Assembly: GCF_022829545.1 (NCBI RefSeq)
Contig: NZ_JAKSYM010000402.1
Coordinates: forward strand, 186,001 to 250,000
DNA: 64,000 bases
Direction: 5' to 3'
DNA from: Methylobacterium sp. J-030
GTDB lineage: Bacteria; Pseudomonadota; Alphaproteobacteria; Rhizobiales; Beijerinckiaceae
The notes under the pieces were generated by a model. That model had not been told where the DNA came from and ran no database searches. It was given only the letters and a program-made list of their open reading frames with translations. Position 1 is the stretch's first letter; each line of letters starts with the position of its first letter. Shown here piece by piece: positions 16,595 to 25,382 of the stretch. A program made the position numbers and the translations under genes.

Positions 16595-17872
16595 CTATTG
16601 CGCCAATGCCGGGGCGAGGCCCGTTTCGGGCTTCTTGGTGTAGGCTGCGCGCATCGGCTTCAGCACGAAGAGCGCCAGCAGGGCCGCCAGAATGTTGAGG
16701 GCCGCCGCCGCCAGGAACACCGCGTGCCAGCTCCCGGTCATGGTGGTGAGCACGCTGGTGTAGGGTACGATGAGCGCCGCCGTCCCCTTGGCGGTGTAGA
16801 GCAGGCCGGCATTCGTGGCCGCATATTTCGAGCCGAACGTGTCACCGCAGGTCGCCGGGAACAGGGAGTAGATCTCGCCCCAGGCGAAGAACACGAGGCC
16901 GGTGAGCAGCACGAAGGCGATCGGGTTTTGGCCGAGCTGGCTCAGGGCATAGATGCCGAGCCCCTCGATCGCGAACGAGATGAACATCGTGTTCTCGCGG
17001 CCGATATGGTCGGAGACCCAGCCGAAGAACGGTCGCGTCACGCCGTTGAGCACCCGGTCGAGGGTGGCCGCGAAGGTCAGGGCCGGCAGTGTGATGCCCA
17101 GGAGCGAGACCGGCACGTCCGCGATCTTGAAGTCCTTCGCGATCGGGCCGAGCTGCGCGGTCGCCATCAGGCCGCCCGCGGCCATCATGACGAACATCGC
17201 GTACATCACCCAAAAGATCGGGGTTCGGACCATCTCGGCCGGCCTGTAGTCGCGCTTCGACTGGCTCACCCGGGCGACCTCGGGCACCTGGCCCTTGGCG
17301 GGCGCGCGCAGGAACAGGGCGATCAGCATCACGATGACGCCCTGCCCGATGCCGAAGTAGAAGAACGCCGCTTCGTAGCCCTGCGCCTTGATCAGCGCCT
17401 GGATCGGCACGACCGTGAGGGCCGAGCCCGCGCCGAAGCCCATCGCGGTGATGCCGGCGGCGAGGCCGCGGCGGTCTGGGAACCACTTCAGCGAATTGCC
17501 CACGCAGGTGCCGTAGACCGCGCCGGCCCCGGTCCCGCCGATCGCGGCGGCGACGTAGAGCATCGTGAGCGACTCGGCGTAGGAGTTCATCACCCAGGCG
17601 ATGGCGCAGAGCAGGCCGCCGAACAGGGTCACGATGCGCGGGCCGTATTTGTCGACGAACCAGCCTTCGATCGGCACCAACCAGGTCTCGGTGACGACGA
17701 ACAGCGTGAACGCCACCTGGATCGCGGCCCGGTCCCAGCCGTGGCGTTCCTGCATCGGGTTCACGAAGAACGTCCAGCCGTACTGCATGTTGGCGATCAT
17801 GCACATGCAGATGACGCCGAAGGCGAGCTGCAGCCATCGGCCGCTACCCCCGGATGCGCGGATCTCGGACAT
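16595..17872 (-). CDS. MFS transporter of the oxalate/formate antiporter (OFA) family
   Basis: A 425-residue, 12-helix inner-membrane transporter. It resembles OxlT of Oxalobacter throughout: MIANMQYGWTFFVNPMQ in TM1, WFVDKYGPRIVTLFGG loop 2-3 motif, WFPDRRGLAAGI, and EMVRTPIFWVMYAMF in the centre. The two positive residues used by OxlT for dianion binding have counterparts, Arg in NGVTRPFFGWVSD and Lys in LYTAKGTAAL. This supports transport of a small mono- or dicarboxylate such as oxalate or formate. It is divergent from the GntR-family gene across a 455-base gap and shares the locus with frc. Specificity for oxalate is inferred from context and motif. Confidence 0.88.
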   Translation of the reverse strand: MSEIRASGGSGRWLQLAFGVICMCMIANMQYGWTFFVNPMQERHGWDRAAIQVAFTLFVVTETWLVPIEGWFVDKYGPRIVTLFGGLLCAIAWVMNSYAESLTMLYVAAAIGGTGAGAVYGTCVGNSLKWFPDRRGLAAGITAMGFGAGSALTVVPIQALIKAQGYEAAFFYFGIGQGVIVMLIALFLRAPAKGQVPEVARVSQSKRDYRPAEMVRTPIFWVMYAMFVMMAAGGLMATAQLGPIAKDFKIADVPVSLLGITLPALTFAATLDRVLNGVTRPFFGWVSDHIGRENTMFISFAIEGLGIYALSQLGQNPIAFVLLTGLVFFAWGEIYSLFPATCGDTFGSKYAATNAGLLYTAKGTAALIVPYTSVLTTMTGSWHAVFLAAAALNILAALLALFVLKPMRAAYTKKPETGLAPALAQ

Positions 17873-18327
17873 TCGCGTTCCTCCTACCAGTTTTTCTTAG
17901 GGATCAGTTCAATACTGTCCTTATGCCCTGTCAGGCCATCGTATGGTCGAACAAAGCGACAGTCGTACCGCAAAAAATTCTTGGGGCTCGGTCAAACATA
18001 GTCAGCCGCGTTGATCCTCAACGCAAATCGATACGGTACCGACTGTGGTCGACGGTATTCCAGCAGGATGGTGCTTAAAATGTGCTTGCCTGTCAATCAA
18101 ACGTGCAGAAAAATACATGTTTGACGGCGGGGATTAAGGCGGGCAGACCGGACGTGTGAAACCGGGAATCGGGCGTCTCGGTGCGGCGGTTCACGCGTTC
18201 TCGTCACAGGTCTGTGGGACCGGTCTGTGATCGACTAGGATCCGGATAAGGTTTGGGTTAGTCCGATTGGAAGCGCACGACTGAGAATGCGTGCGGTACA
18301 TCATGCGTGTGAGCCGCCGGACCAGGG
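17873..18327. other. 455-base divergent promoter region of the OFA antiporter and GntR genes
   Basis: This gap is noticeably richer in A+T than its surroundings, especially 17881-18120, and must carry both divergent promoters and probably operators of the adjacent GntR protein. Several GGTAC/GTACC-containing fragments occur (for example around 18031-18045) but none makes a convincing full GntR palindrome. No gene was found in it. Confidence 0.45.
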
Positions 18328-19020
18328 ATGTCGAACTCCGAACCGTTGAGCGTGAAGCCGATTGTCGCCAGCTCAAGTCTGCGGACCTTGGCCTACGAGG
18401 CGCTGAAAACGGCCATCACCAACATGGACATCTATGGACGTCCGGACGAGGTGCGGCTCGACGAGCGCAAGCTCTCGCAGGATCTGGGTGTGAGTCGCAC
18501 CCCGGTGCGCGAGGCGCTGACGGTCCTTGAGCAGGAGGGCTTCGTGCGCTCGGAGGCGCGGCGCGGTGTTTTCGTGATCAAGAAAAACAAGCGTGAGATC
18601 GTGGCCATGATCCACGCGTGGACGGCGCTGGAGAGCATGGCGGCGCGCCTCGCTTGCACGCGCGCGTCCGATGCACAATTGCGGTCCCTGCGCGATGCGT
18701 TTCCGGAATTCTACGAAGGTCAGCCGTCCGAACATATCGATGAGTATTCGGACGCCAACATCCGCTTCCACCAGCGGATCATCGCGCTCGGTCATTGCGA
18801 AGCGATCGCGGACCTGACGAGCAATCTGCTGATGCATGTCCGCGGAATTCGCAGCACGGCTTTGCGTCAGGGGGATCGGGCCGAGCGCTCGATCCGCGAG
18901 CACGTCGCCATCATCGCCGCGTTGGAGGCGCGTGACGCCGATCTCGCGGAGCGCTTGGTGCGCGAACACGGTCTCGGCTTGGCCCGGCATGTCGACACGT
19001 ATGGCGATTACCTCGACTGA
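18328..19020 (+). CDS. GntR-family regulator, FadR/FCD subfamily
   Basis: A 230-residue transcription factor. An N-terminal winged helix (residues about 18-80) contains the GntR signature RKLSQDLGVSRTPVREALTVLEQEGFV followed by the wing RRGVFVIKK. The C-terminal all-helical FCD domain (about 85-220) includes NIRFHQRII and REHVAIIAAL, with the histidines and Asp that usually bind a metal and an organic acid effector. It is divergent from the OFA antiporter, and FCD regulators commonly sense the acid transported or degraded by their neighbours, so oxalate, formate or a related acid is a reasonable effector guess. The ATG at 18328 gives a normal short N-terminal arm. Confidence 0.9.
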   Translation: MSNSEPLSVKPIVASSSLRTLAYEALKTAITNMDIYGRPDEVRLDERKLSQDLGVSRTPVREALTVLEQEGFVRSEARRGVFVIKKNKREIVAMIHAWTALESMAARLACTRASDAQLRSLRDAFPEFYEGQPSEHIDEYSDANIRFHQRIIALGHCEAIADLTSNLLMHVRGIRSTALRQGDRAERSIREHVAIIAALEARDADLAERLVREHGLGLARHVDTYGDYLD

Positions 19021-19591
19021 TCGAGGCTCGATTTCGCCGTTCTGAGGCTACCTTCGCGATGACCGGACCACTGGGAGTGGCGTAGCCCTCGCTCCGCTCC
19101 GCCGCTCGATGTTCGGCACGTCGGCCGACGACGCGATGCGTGCGGCACAGGTCCTCGACGGGGCGACAGACGGCCGTGACCGGACGTAGACTCGAGGTCG
19201 CAACCCGGTGAGCAGACGCGGGCGCGTCGGGCGCCTTCGTCGTCAGGGCCGCAGCTTCGGAAAGAAACGCTCCCTGCTCGATGCGAACCTTGGGTCCGGG
19301 GCCTGCGATCGCGCTGAAGCTGCGCTGTTCCACGGACAACTTGGCCATGGGCATCGCGCAGATTCGCAATCCGATCGGCTGCACCGCACCATCGCCGGTT
19401 TCGCCGAGGCGCTGATCTGCCTGTTCGCTGGCCGCATGCGACTGGCCGCCCGCGCCGGGGCAGACGGCCAGAGGCGCATCCCATGCATGAGAAGCATGTT
19501 TGATATTCCGTATCTGGCATACCAGTTTGCGGAGCGGCATGACATCTACCGCATCGCAACATGCCGCTGCCAAGCCGAACGGAGCCAGATT
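19021..19591. other. 571-base region without a convincing gene
   Basis: Open frames exist on both strands, but none has a recognisable domain, signal peptide or coherent codon pattern, and frames on opposite strands overlap one another. It may contain the promoter of the small membrane protein gene that follows. I see no tRNA or strong hairpin. Confidence 0.4.
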
Positions 19592-19741
19592 ATGATCGCC
19601 AGCTTCGCCCTGATCTTCGTCGCGTTCGCGGCCTGCCAGGCTGCTCTGACCGTCAAGTTCGCCGACTTCCTCAGCCCGGCCGCCGATAAGGGCCGCACCA
19701 TCGGCTCGGCCCGCAACGTCGGCGCTGCCAAGCTCGCCTGA
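19592..19741 (+). CDS. small membrane or exported protein
   Basis: A 49-residue product starting at the ATG at 19592, preceded by GGAG at about eight bases. Residues 1-20 (MIASFALIFVAFAACQAALT) form one hydrophobic helix followed by VKFADFLSPAADKGR and an Ala/Gly/Lys tail, fitting a single-pass small membrane protein or signal peptide. A longer in-frame reading from 19208 exists, but its first 128 residues lack protein-like features. No family is known to me. Confidence 0.45.
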   Translation: MIASFALIFVAFAACQAALTVKFADFLSPAADKGRTIGSARNVGAAKLA

Positions 19742-19844
19742 AAACGAATTGCTCGCAGCGCGATGACTGCGTAGGGTTTACACTTTCCTCGTAACTTCCC
19801 GTTAGGGTCAACGCTTGGTTGATCTGATGGGCGAGGGAGCAACC

Positions 19845-20924
19845 GTGTTAGCCCCCGGCGCAGCAGCGCGAAACGCCGACCAGCCGTTCGTCCTGCTGAT
19901 CTCCGATCGGCCGGCGGAACGCATGGCTTTGGAACGGGCGATCGGTCTGGTGATGGATTGCTGCGCGGTCGAACCCGGCGCCATCCTGCCATCGGCTCGG
20001 CCGCATCTCGTCATCCTGGATGCGCCGCCGGATCGCGTCGCAACGGTCAACATCGCTGTCGGTACGCCGACGCGGCCGGTACCCTGCCTGCTTCTCGCCC
20101 GTGGCGGCCCGGTGCCCGTGCCGGGCGCCCATGTGCGCCAGCTTCCGGCCACCGCGCCGCGCCAAGCCGTCCTGGCCAGCGCCTTCGCGATGATCGAGGA
20201 CGCGACCCGGTCGGCCGAGACGCGCAGGCGCCGGCTCGTCGAGCACGTCTCCGGCGCCACTGCGATCGTCGCCGACCTGTTCGACAGTGCCGCCCTGGGT
20301 GCCGGGCTTCGGCGGATCGATATTGACCGGGGCACGGAGCTGGTGCTCGATGCGGTTTCCGAGGTCGGCATCGGTGCATGGCTCGAGGCGGTCTGGCGCC
20401 ACGATATCGGGGTCTATCAGCACACGCTCGGCGTTGCCGGCCATGCAGCCACGTTCGGGTCGAAGATCGGCCTGGGCCGCGGTGATCGCGGTCGCCTCGT
20501 GCGCGCCGCCCTGCTCCACGATATCGGCAAGTCCCGAATCCCGGTCGAGATCCTGAACAAGCCCGGTCCGCTGACGCCGGAGGAATTCCGGCTGATGCAG
20601 CGGCACCCCGATATCGGCGCCTCGCTGCTGACCGCGCAGGGGGCGTTCGAGCCGGAGGTGATCGACGTCGTGCGCCACCACCATGAGCGGCTCGATGGCC
20701 GCGGCTATCCAGATCGGCTCGCTGGCGCCGCCATCAGCGATCTGGTCCGGATCGTCAGCATCTGCGACGTGTTCTCGGCTCTCACGGAGCGGCGGACCTA
20801 TCGGCAGCCGGCCAGCGGGCCGGAAGCGCTGGCGATCATGGTCGAATCCGAGGGCCACCTCGATCCGGACCTTCTGCGCACATTCGCACCGGTCGTGCTC
20901 GGGAACGACACCCTGGCGGCCTGA
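19845..20924 (+). CDS. HD-GYP domain phosphodiesterase with receiver-like N-terminus
   Basis: A 359-residue cytosolic protein. Residues 1-120 look like a degenerate receiver fold (FVLLISDRPAERMALERAI, HLVILDAPPD). Residues about 180-355 form the HD-GYP domain, which hydrolyses cyclic di-GMP: metal pair HDIGK at 225-229, HPDIG at 254-258, and the signature HHHERLDGRGYPDRL at 278-292, matching HHExxDGxGYP, so activity is expected. GTG at 19845 was chosen because GAGGGAG precedes it; an ATG at 19827 and a TTG at 19815 are alternatives. It probably controls a motility or biofilm switch. Confidence 0.87.
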   Translation: MLAPGAAARNADQPFVLLISDRPAERMALERAIGLVMDCCAVEPGAILPSARPHLVILDAPPDRVATVNIAVGTPTRPVPCLLLARGGPVPVPGAHVRQLPATAPRQAVLASAFAMIEDATRSAETRRRRLVEHVSGATAIVADLFDSAALGAGLRRIDIDRGTELVLDAVSEVGIGAWLEAVWRHDIGVYQHTLGVAGHAATFGSKIGLGRGDRGRLVRAALLHDIGKSRIPVEILNKPGPLTPEEFRLMQRHPDIGASLLTAQGAFEPEVIDVVRHHHERLDGRGYPDRLAGAAISDLVRIVSICDVFSALTERRTYRQPASGPEALAIMVESEGHLDPDLLRTFAPVVLGNDTLAA

Positions 20925-21044
20925 TTGACGTGGCGCCACTGCCACGTCCCGAGGAAACAGGCCGCGACGTTCCGCGGCTGCCGCGCTTTCGCCGCACAAC
21001 GGCCGGAGGGAGGCGCCCGATCCCCACAACCCGCCGTCCGGACC

Positions 21045-21539
21045 GTGCCGAACCTCATCCGCCCCCTCGCCGCTGCGCTGCTGCTCGCTCTGACCGGTTG
21101 CGGCGGGCTGACCCTCTCACCCGAACCGACGGTCGGGAACGCGACGCACGATACGGTGCTCGACGAGGTGGCGGCCGCAGCGGCGATCTCAGCCTATCGC
21201 GTTCAGAACGGGCTGAGCCCGGTCGTGGTCGATCCGGTTCTGGTGAAGGCCGCGGCGTTCCAGGCGGGCAACAACGCGCGTCATGGGCAGCTCAGCCACG
21301 AGATCGGCGGCAGCTTCACCGCGCGCATGGCCTCGGCCGGGCTGGCGAAGTCCTGGGCGGCCGAGAACCTGAGCGCCGGCTCCGAGACCCTGGAGCAGGT
21401 GCTCGCCCGCTGGAAGGCCAGCCCCGAGCACAACAAGAACATGCTGCTTCCGCAGATCCGGCGGATCGGCATCGCCCGGGTGGACGCACCCGATACGCGC
21501 TACAAGCGCTTCTGGGCTCTGGTGATGGCGGGCGGCTGA
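21045..21539 (+). CDS. CAP/SCP-domain lipoprotein
   Basis: A protein of about 164 residues beginning with GTG at 21045. It has a lipoprotein signal (PLAAALLLALTGC, lipobox LTGC) and then a CAP (cysteine-rich secretory/antigen 5/PR-1, YkwD-like) domain. Recognisable elements are AISAYRVQNGLSPVVVDPVLVKAA, NNARHGQLSHEIGG and AENLSAGSETLEQVLARWKASPEHNKNMLL, including the conserved histidines and Glu of the CAP cavity. Bacterial CAP proteins act in the envelope with poorly defined function. The gene follows the HD-GYP gene by about 120 bases; an in-frame TTG directly after that gene would add 40 unlikely residues. It is convergent with recJ. Confidence 0.8.
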   Translation: MPNLIRPLAAALLLALTGCGGLTLSPEPTVGNATHDTVLDEVAAAAAISAYRVQNGLSPVVVDPVLVKAAAFQAGNNARHGQLSHEIGGSFTARMASAGLAKSWAAENLSAGSETLEQVLARWKASPEHNKNMLLPQIRRIGIARVDAPDTRYKRFWALVMAGG

Positions 21540-21549
21540 CGTGCCGCCA

Positions 21550-23367
21550 TCAGGGATCGGCGGGCGCGGCGTCCACGATGCGTAACTGCGCCCGCTCGGC
21601 GCCGCGCCAGCGGTCGCACGACAGGGTGCCGGCCACGTGCATCTCGCGGCCGATCCCGTTGAGCAGGGCGAGGCCGAGGGGTCGCTCCGCCGCCCGGAAA
21701 CAGATCGCCCCCACAGCCTGACCGTCGCGGCTGCGCAGCCGCGCCCGGACATGGCCCGAGCCGACCACGCCCGCATCCACGAGCCGATGGCGTCCCAGCG
21801 CAAAGATCGGCTCCGGCGCGCCCTGGCCGAACGGCCCGGCCGTCTGGAGGAGCCGCACCGTCTCGGCCGTGGCTCCCCCGGCACTGAGGCTGCCGTCGAT
21901 CAGCAAGGCGTCGGCCGATCGAGCCAGAGCGACGCTCGACCCGAGGAGCGTGGCGAGATGTGCCTCGAAGCGCGGGATGTCGTCGGCGCGAAGCGTCACG
22001 CCGGCCGCCATGGCGTGACCGCCCCCCTTTGTGGCGATCCCAGCCTCCACGCAGGCGCGCACCGCCAGCCCGAGATCGGCCCCGGGGATCGAGCGGCCCG
22101 AGCCGGTGGCGCTGCCGTCCGGGCGGAGCGCGAAAGCGAAGGCCGGGCGGTTGAACCGCTCCTTCAGCCGCGCGGCGATCAACCCGACCACGCCCGGATG
22201 CCATGCGGCGCTCGCCGCAACCAGCACGGCGCGGGCGGGATCGCGGGTCACGGCGCGATCCATCTCGGCCTCGGCCTCCATCACGGCCTGCGCCTCGATG
22301 GCCTGCCGCTCGCGGTTCAGGTGATCGAGCTCGGCGGCGATGCGCAGGGCCTCCTCGGGATCCGCCGTCGTGAGCAGTCTTGCGCCGAGTCCCGAATCGC
22401 CGATGCGTCCACCCGCGTTGATGCGCGGCCCGAGCACGTAGCCGAGATGCCACGCCTCCGGCGGTTCGCTGAGCGAGGCGGCATCGAGCAGCGCCGCGAG
22501 CCCGGTGCGGCCGCGATGGCGCATCACCGTCAGCCCCTGGGTCACGAAGGCTCGGTTCAGGCCGGTGAGCGGTACCACGTCGGCCACGGTCGCCAGCGCC
22601 ACGAGGTCGAGGGCGTCGGTGAGGACGGGCTCCGGCCGGTTCGGTCCGAAGACGTTCTCGCGGCGCAGGGCGCGGTTCAGGGCGACCAGCGTGAGAAACA
22701 CCACGCCGGCTGCGCAGAGATGGCCGAGCCCTGACAGGTCATCGAGGCGGTTTGGGTTCACCACGGCGCGGGCCGGCGGCAGCACTTCGGCGGCGGCGTG
22801 GTGATCGAGCACGATGACGTCGAGACCGGATTTCTCCGCCTCTTCCAGCGGGGCGTGGCCACTCGTCCCGCAATCGACGCAGACGAGAAGGGTGGCTCCG
22901 TCCGCCGCCAGGGCGGTGATCGCCCCGACATTGGGGCCGTAACCCTCGGTGATCCGGTCCGGGATATGGATCGGCGCCCGGATGCCCAGGCCGCGCAGAT
23001 AGCCGGCCAACAGGGCGGCGCTCGCGGCACCGTCGACATCGTAATCGCCGAAGACCGCGACGGTCTCGCCCCGGCGGACAGCGCGCACGAGGCGGCGGAC
23101 GGCCGCGTCCATGTCGAGCAGCGTATCGGGATCCGGCATCAGGTCGCGCAGGCGCGGGGCGAGGTGGCGGCCCGCCTCCTCCGGGGTGACGCCACGGCCG
23201 GCCAGGACGCGAGCCAACAATTCGGGCAGCCCGTGCGCCTGCACCATCTTGGCGATCTGGTTCTGGACAGCCGCGCTGCCGCACCGCTCCTGCCAGCGCC
23301 GGCCGGTCACGGAGGCGGCGACACCCAGGAAGGCTGGCGGATCGGCGAGGAACAGAGCGGACGACAC
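21550..23367 (-). CDS. recJ: single-stranded-DNA-specific exonuclease RecJ
   Basis: A 605-residue 5'-to-3' single-strand DNA exonuclease of the DHH superfamily, used in RecF-pathway recombination and mismatch repair. Motifs appear in order: VFGDYDVDGAASAALL (motif I), VCVDCGTSGHAP, VIVLDHHAAAEVLPPA (DHH), and DHHA1 features near the C-terminal half (GPRINAGGRIGD, GGGHAMAAGVTL). The GTG start at 23367 places VSSALFLADPPAFLGV at the N-terminus, which fits alphaproteobacterial RecJ; an upstream start would add a 39-residue Arg-rich extension. It stands between a hairpin terminator of the pnt operon and a convergent lipoprotein gene, so it is probably transcribed alone. Confidence 0.93.
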   Translation of the reverse strand: MSSALFLADPPAFLGVAASVTGRRWQERCGSAAVQNQIAKMVQAHGLPELLARVLAGRGVTPEEAGRHLAPRLRDLMPDPDTLLDMDAAVRRLVRAVRRGETVAVFGDYDVDGAASAALLAGYLRGLGIRAPIHIPDRITEGYGPNVGAITALAADGATLLVCVDCGTSGHAPLEEAEKSGLDVIVLDHHAAAEVLPPARAVVNPNRLDDLSGLGHLCAAGVVFLTLVALNRALRRENVFGPNRPEPVLTDALDLVALATVADVVPLTGLNRAFVTQGLTVMRHRGRTGLAALLDAASLSEPPEAWHLGYVLGPRINAGGRIGDSGLGARLLTTADPEEALRIAAELDHLNRERQAIEAQAVMEAEAEMDRAVTRDPARAVLVAASAAWHPGVVGLIAARLKERFNRPAFAFALRPDGSATGSGRSIPGADLGLAVRACVEAGIATKGGGHAMAAGVTLRADDIPRFEAHLATLLGSSVALARSADALLIDGSLSAGGATAETVRLLQTAGPFGQGAPEPIFALGRHRLVDAGVVGSGHVRARLRSRDGQAVGAICFRAAERPLGLALLNGIGREMHVAGTLSCDRWRGAERAQLRIVDAAPADP

Positions 23368-23450
23368 AGGCTGCAACCTACACCGGCCGCGCCGCAAAAT
23401 CCCGGGCGCCGCCGCAACAGCCCGCCGCTCGCGCGGCCGAAACGAAACGA

Positions 23451-23470
23451 GGCGGGCATCGCTGCCCGCC
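23451..23470 (-). terminator. hairpin terminator downstream of pntB
   Basis: GGCGGGCA-TCGC-TGCCCGCC is a perfect 8-bp stem with a 4-base loop, 28 bases beyond the pntB stop. On the minus strand it is followed by TCGTTTCGTTTCG, a moderately T-rich tail, fitting an intrinsic terminator at the end of the pnt operon. Confidence 0.7.
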
Positions 23471-23497
23471 CCGAAACTTCGCACCGATCCTGGCGTG

Positions 23498-24898
23498 TCA
23501 CATCGCCTTGAGGATCTGGTCGACGACTTTCTTGGCGTCGCCGAACAGCATCATGGTGTTGTCGCGGAAGAACACCTCGTTCTCCACGCCCGCGTAGCCC
23601 GAGCCCATGCCGCGCTTGATGAACAGCACGGTCTTGGCTCTCTCGACGTCGAGAATCGGCATGCCGTAGATCGGCGAAGCCTTGTCGGTCTTGGCAGCCG
23701 GGTTGGTGACGTCGTTGGCGCCGATCACGAAGGCGACGTCCGCCTGCGGGAACTCGCCGTTGATGTCCTCCAGCTCGAAGACCTCGTCATAGGGCACGTT
23801 GGCTTCGGCCAGCAGCACGTTCATGTGGCCCGGCATGCGGCCCGCCACCGGGTGGATGGCGTACTTCACGTCAACGCCCTCCTTCTTCAACATATCGGCC
23901 ATCTCACGGAGCGAGTGCTGCGCCTGGGCAACCGCCATGCCGTAGCCCGGGACGATGATGACCCGCTCGGCGTTCTTCATGATGTAGGCCGCATCGTCCG
24001 ACGAGCCCTGCTTGACCGGCCGGGTCTCGACCTGCCCGCCGCCGGCCGCCGCGGCGGAATCGCCGCCGAAGCCGCCGAGGATCACCGAGATGAACGACCG
24101 GTTCATCGCGTGGCACATGATGTAGGACAGAATCGCGCCCGACGAGCCGACCAGCGATCCGGTGATGATCAGCGCGAGATTACCCAGGGTGAAGCCGATG
24201 CCGGCAGCCGCCCAGCCCGAGTAGGAGTTGAGCATCGACACGACCACCGGCATGTCGGCGCCGCCGATCGGGATGATAAGCAGGCCGCCCAGCGCGAAGG
24301 ACAGCAGGACGATCAGCCAGAAGACCGCCTTGCTCTCGTTGCCGATGAACAGCGCGATCAGCAGCACCAGCGCGACCGCGATGCCGATGTTGATGAGGTG
24401 CCGCTGCGGCAGCATGATCGGCTTGCCCGACATCCGCCCGTCGAGCTTGGCGAACGCGATCACCGAGCCGGTGAAGGTGATCGCGCCGATGGCCGCGCCC
24501 AGCGCCATTTCGAACAGCGACTGCTTGTGGATGTGGCCGTTCTCAAGGATGCCCACCGCCTGCGGAGCGTAGAGCGTCGCCGCGGCGCCCGCCACGGCCG
24601 CGAGGCCGACCAGCGAGTGGAACGCGGCCACGAGCTGCGGCATCGCCGTCATCGGCACGCGCTTGGCGATGACCGCGCCGGCCCCGCCGCCGATGCCGAT
24701 GCCGAGGATCACGAGGATCCAGGCGCCGAACCCGGCGGGCGGATGGCCGACCAGGGTGGTGAGCACAGCCAGCGCCATGCCGATCATGCCGTAGAGGTTG
24801 CCCTGCCGCGAAGTGGTCGGGTGCGAGAGCCCCCGCAACGCCATGATGAACAGGACGCCGGCGACGATGTAGAGAAGGGCGGAGACGTTCTGGGACAT
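23498..24898 (-). CDS. pntB: proton-translocating NAD(P) transhydrogenase subunit beta
   Basis: A 466-residue inner-membrane protein that, with PntA, uses the proton gradient to reduce NADP+ with NADH. The first 270 residues contain about nine membrane helices with the proton-channel region, and residues about 285-466 form the NADP(H)-binding domain III, recognised by IVPGYGMAVAQAQHSLREM, HPVAGRMPGHMNVLLAEANVPYDEVFE and FVIGANDVTNPAA. It is the last gene of pntAA-pntAB-pntB, four bases after pntAB. The enzyme supplies NADPH, important for serine-cycle and anabolic growth on C1 compounds. Confidence 0.96.
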   Translation of the reverse strand: MSQNVSALLYIVAGVLFIMALRGLSHPTTSRQGNLYGMIGMALAVLTTLVGHPPAGFGAWILVILGIGIGGGAGAVIAKRVPMTAMPQLVAAFHSLVGLAAVAGAAATLYAPQAVGILENGHIHKQSLFEMALGAAIGAITFTGSVIAFAKLDGRMSGKPIMLPQRHLINIGIAVALVLLIALFIGNESKAVFWLIVLLSFALGGLLIIPIGGADMPVVVSMLNSYSGWAAAGIGFTLGNLALIITGSLVGSSGAILSYIMCHAMNRSFISVILGGFGGDSAAAAGGGQVETRPVKQGSSDDAAYIMKNAERVIIVPGYGMAVAQAQHSLREMADMLKKEGVDVKYAIHPVAGRMPGHMNVLLAEANVPYDEVFELEDINGEFPQADVAFVIGANDVTNPAAKTDKASPIYGMPILDVERAKTVLFIKRGMGSGYAGVENEVFFRDNTMMLFGDAKKVVDQILKAM

Positions 24899-24902
24899 CG
24901 TC

Positions 24903-25358
24903 TCAGGCCTTCTTCTTGTACATGCCGAGCATGCGCTGCGTGACGAGGAAGCCCCCGAAGATGTTCACGCTGGCGAGCACGATGCCGATGAAGCCAAAGG
25001 CGCGGGCCCAGCCGGTGCCCTTTTCCAGGAGGGGCACGCCCGCCGCCAGGAGTGCCCCGACGATGATCACCGAGGAGATTGCGTTGGTTACCGACATCAG
25101 CGGCGTGTGCAGCGCCGGGGTGACCGACCAGACCACGTAATAGCCGACGAAGATCGCCAGCACGAAGATCGCGAGCTGGAACACAGTCGGGTCGACGGCG
25201 CCGCCGGTGGCGGCACTGAGGCCGTGGCCCATGCCGTTCGCGATGGCCTGGGCCTGATCGGCTGCGTTGCGCGCCACGTCGGCGGCGGCACGGGCGGCGT
25301 CGGCCAGCACGCGGGCCTGATCGGTCGCCTGATCGGGAGGGATGATGACGGTTGCCAT
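24903..25358 (-). CDS. pntAB: NAD(P) transhydrogenase subunit alpha part 2 (membrane)
   Basis: A 151-residue protein carrying the membrane helices of the split alpha subunit (FQLAIFVLAIFVGYYVVWSVTPALHTPLMSVTNAIS, then IIVGALLAAG and the ASVNIFGGFLVTQRMLGMYKKK end). The core is the usual 90-100 residues. The first 50 residues are an extra Ala/Asp-rich amphipathic arm (ARVLADAARAAADVARNAADQ), as seen in several alphaproteobacterial split PntA proteins. It lies between pntAA (24 bases upstream) and pntB. Confidence 0.93.
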   Translation of the reverse strand: MATVIIPPDQATDQARVLADAARAAADVARNAADQAQAIANGMGHGLSAATGGAVDPTVFQLAIFVLAIFVGYYVVWSVTPALHTPLMSVTNAISSVIIVGALLAAGVPLLEKGTGWARAFGFIGIVLASVNIFGGFLVTQRMLGMYKKKA

Positions 25359-25382
25359 TCTGCTACTCCTCTCGACGGGATC

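Noticed and set aside
19243..19545. 100-residue minus-strand frame in the 19.0-19.6 kb gap
   Set aside because: Composition is Arg/Ser/Pro-biased as in antisense shadows, and there is no ribosome-binding site or domain.
21528..21546. Small GGCGGC/GCCGCC dyad at the recJ/CAP-lipoprotein convergent ends as a bidirectional terminator
   Set aside because: Only six base pairs, overlapping a stop codon and unremarkable in this GC-rich sequence.
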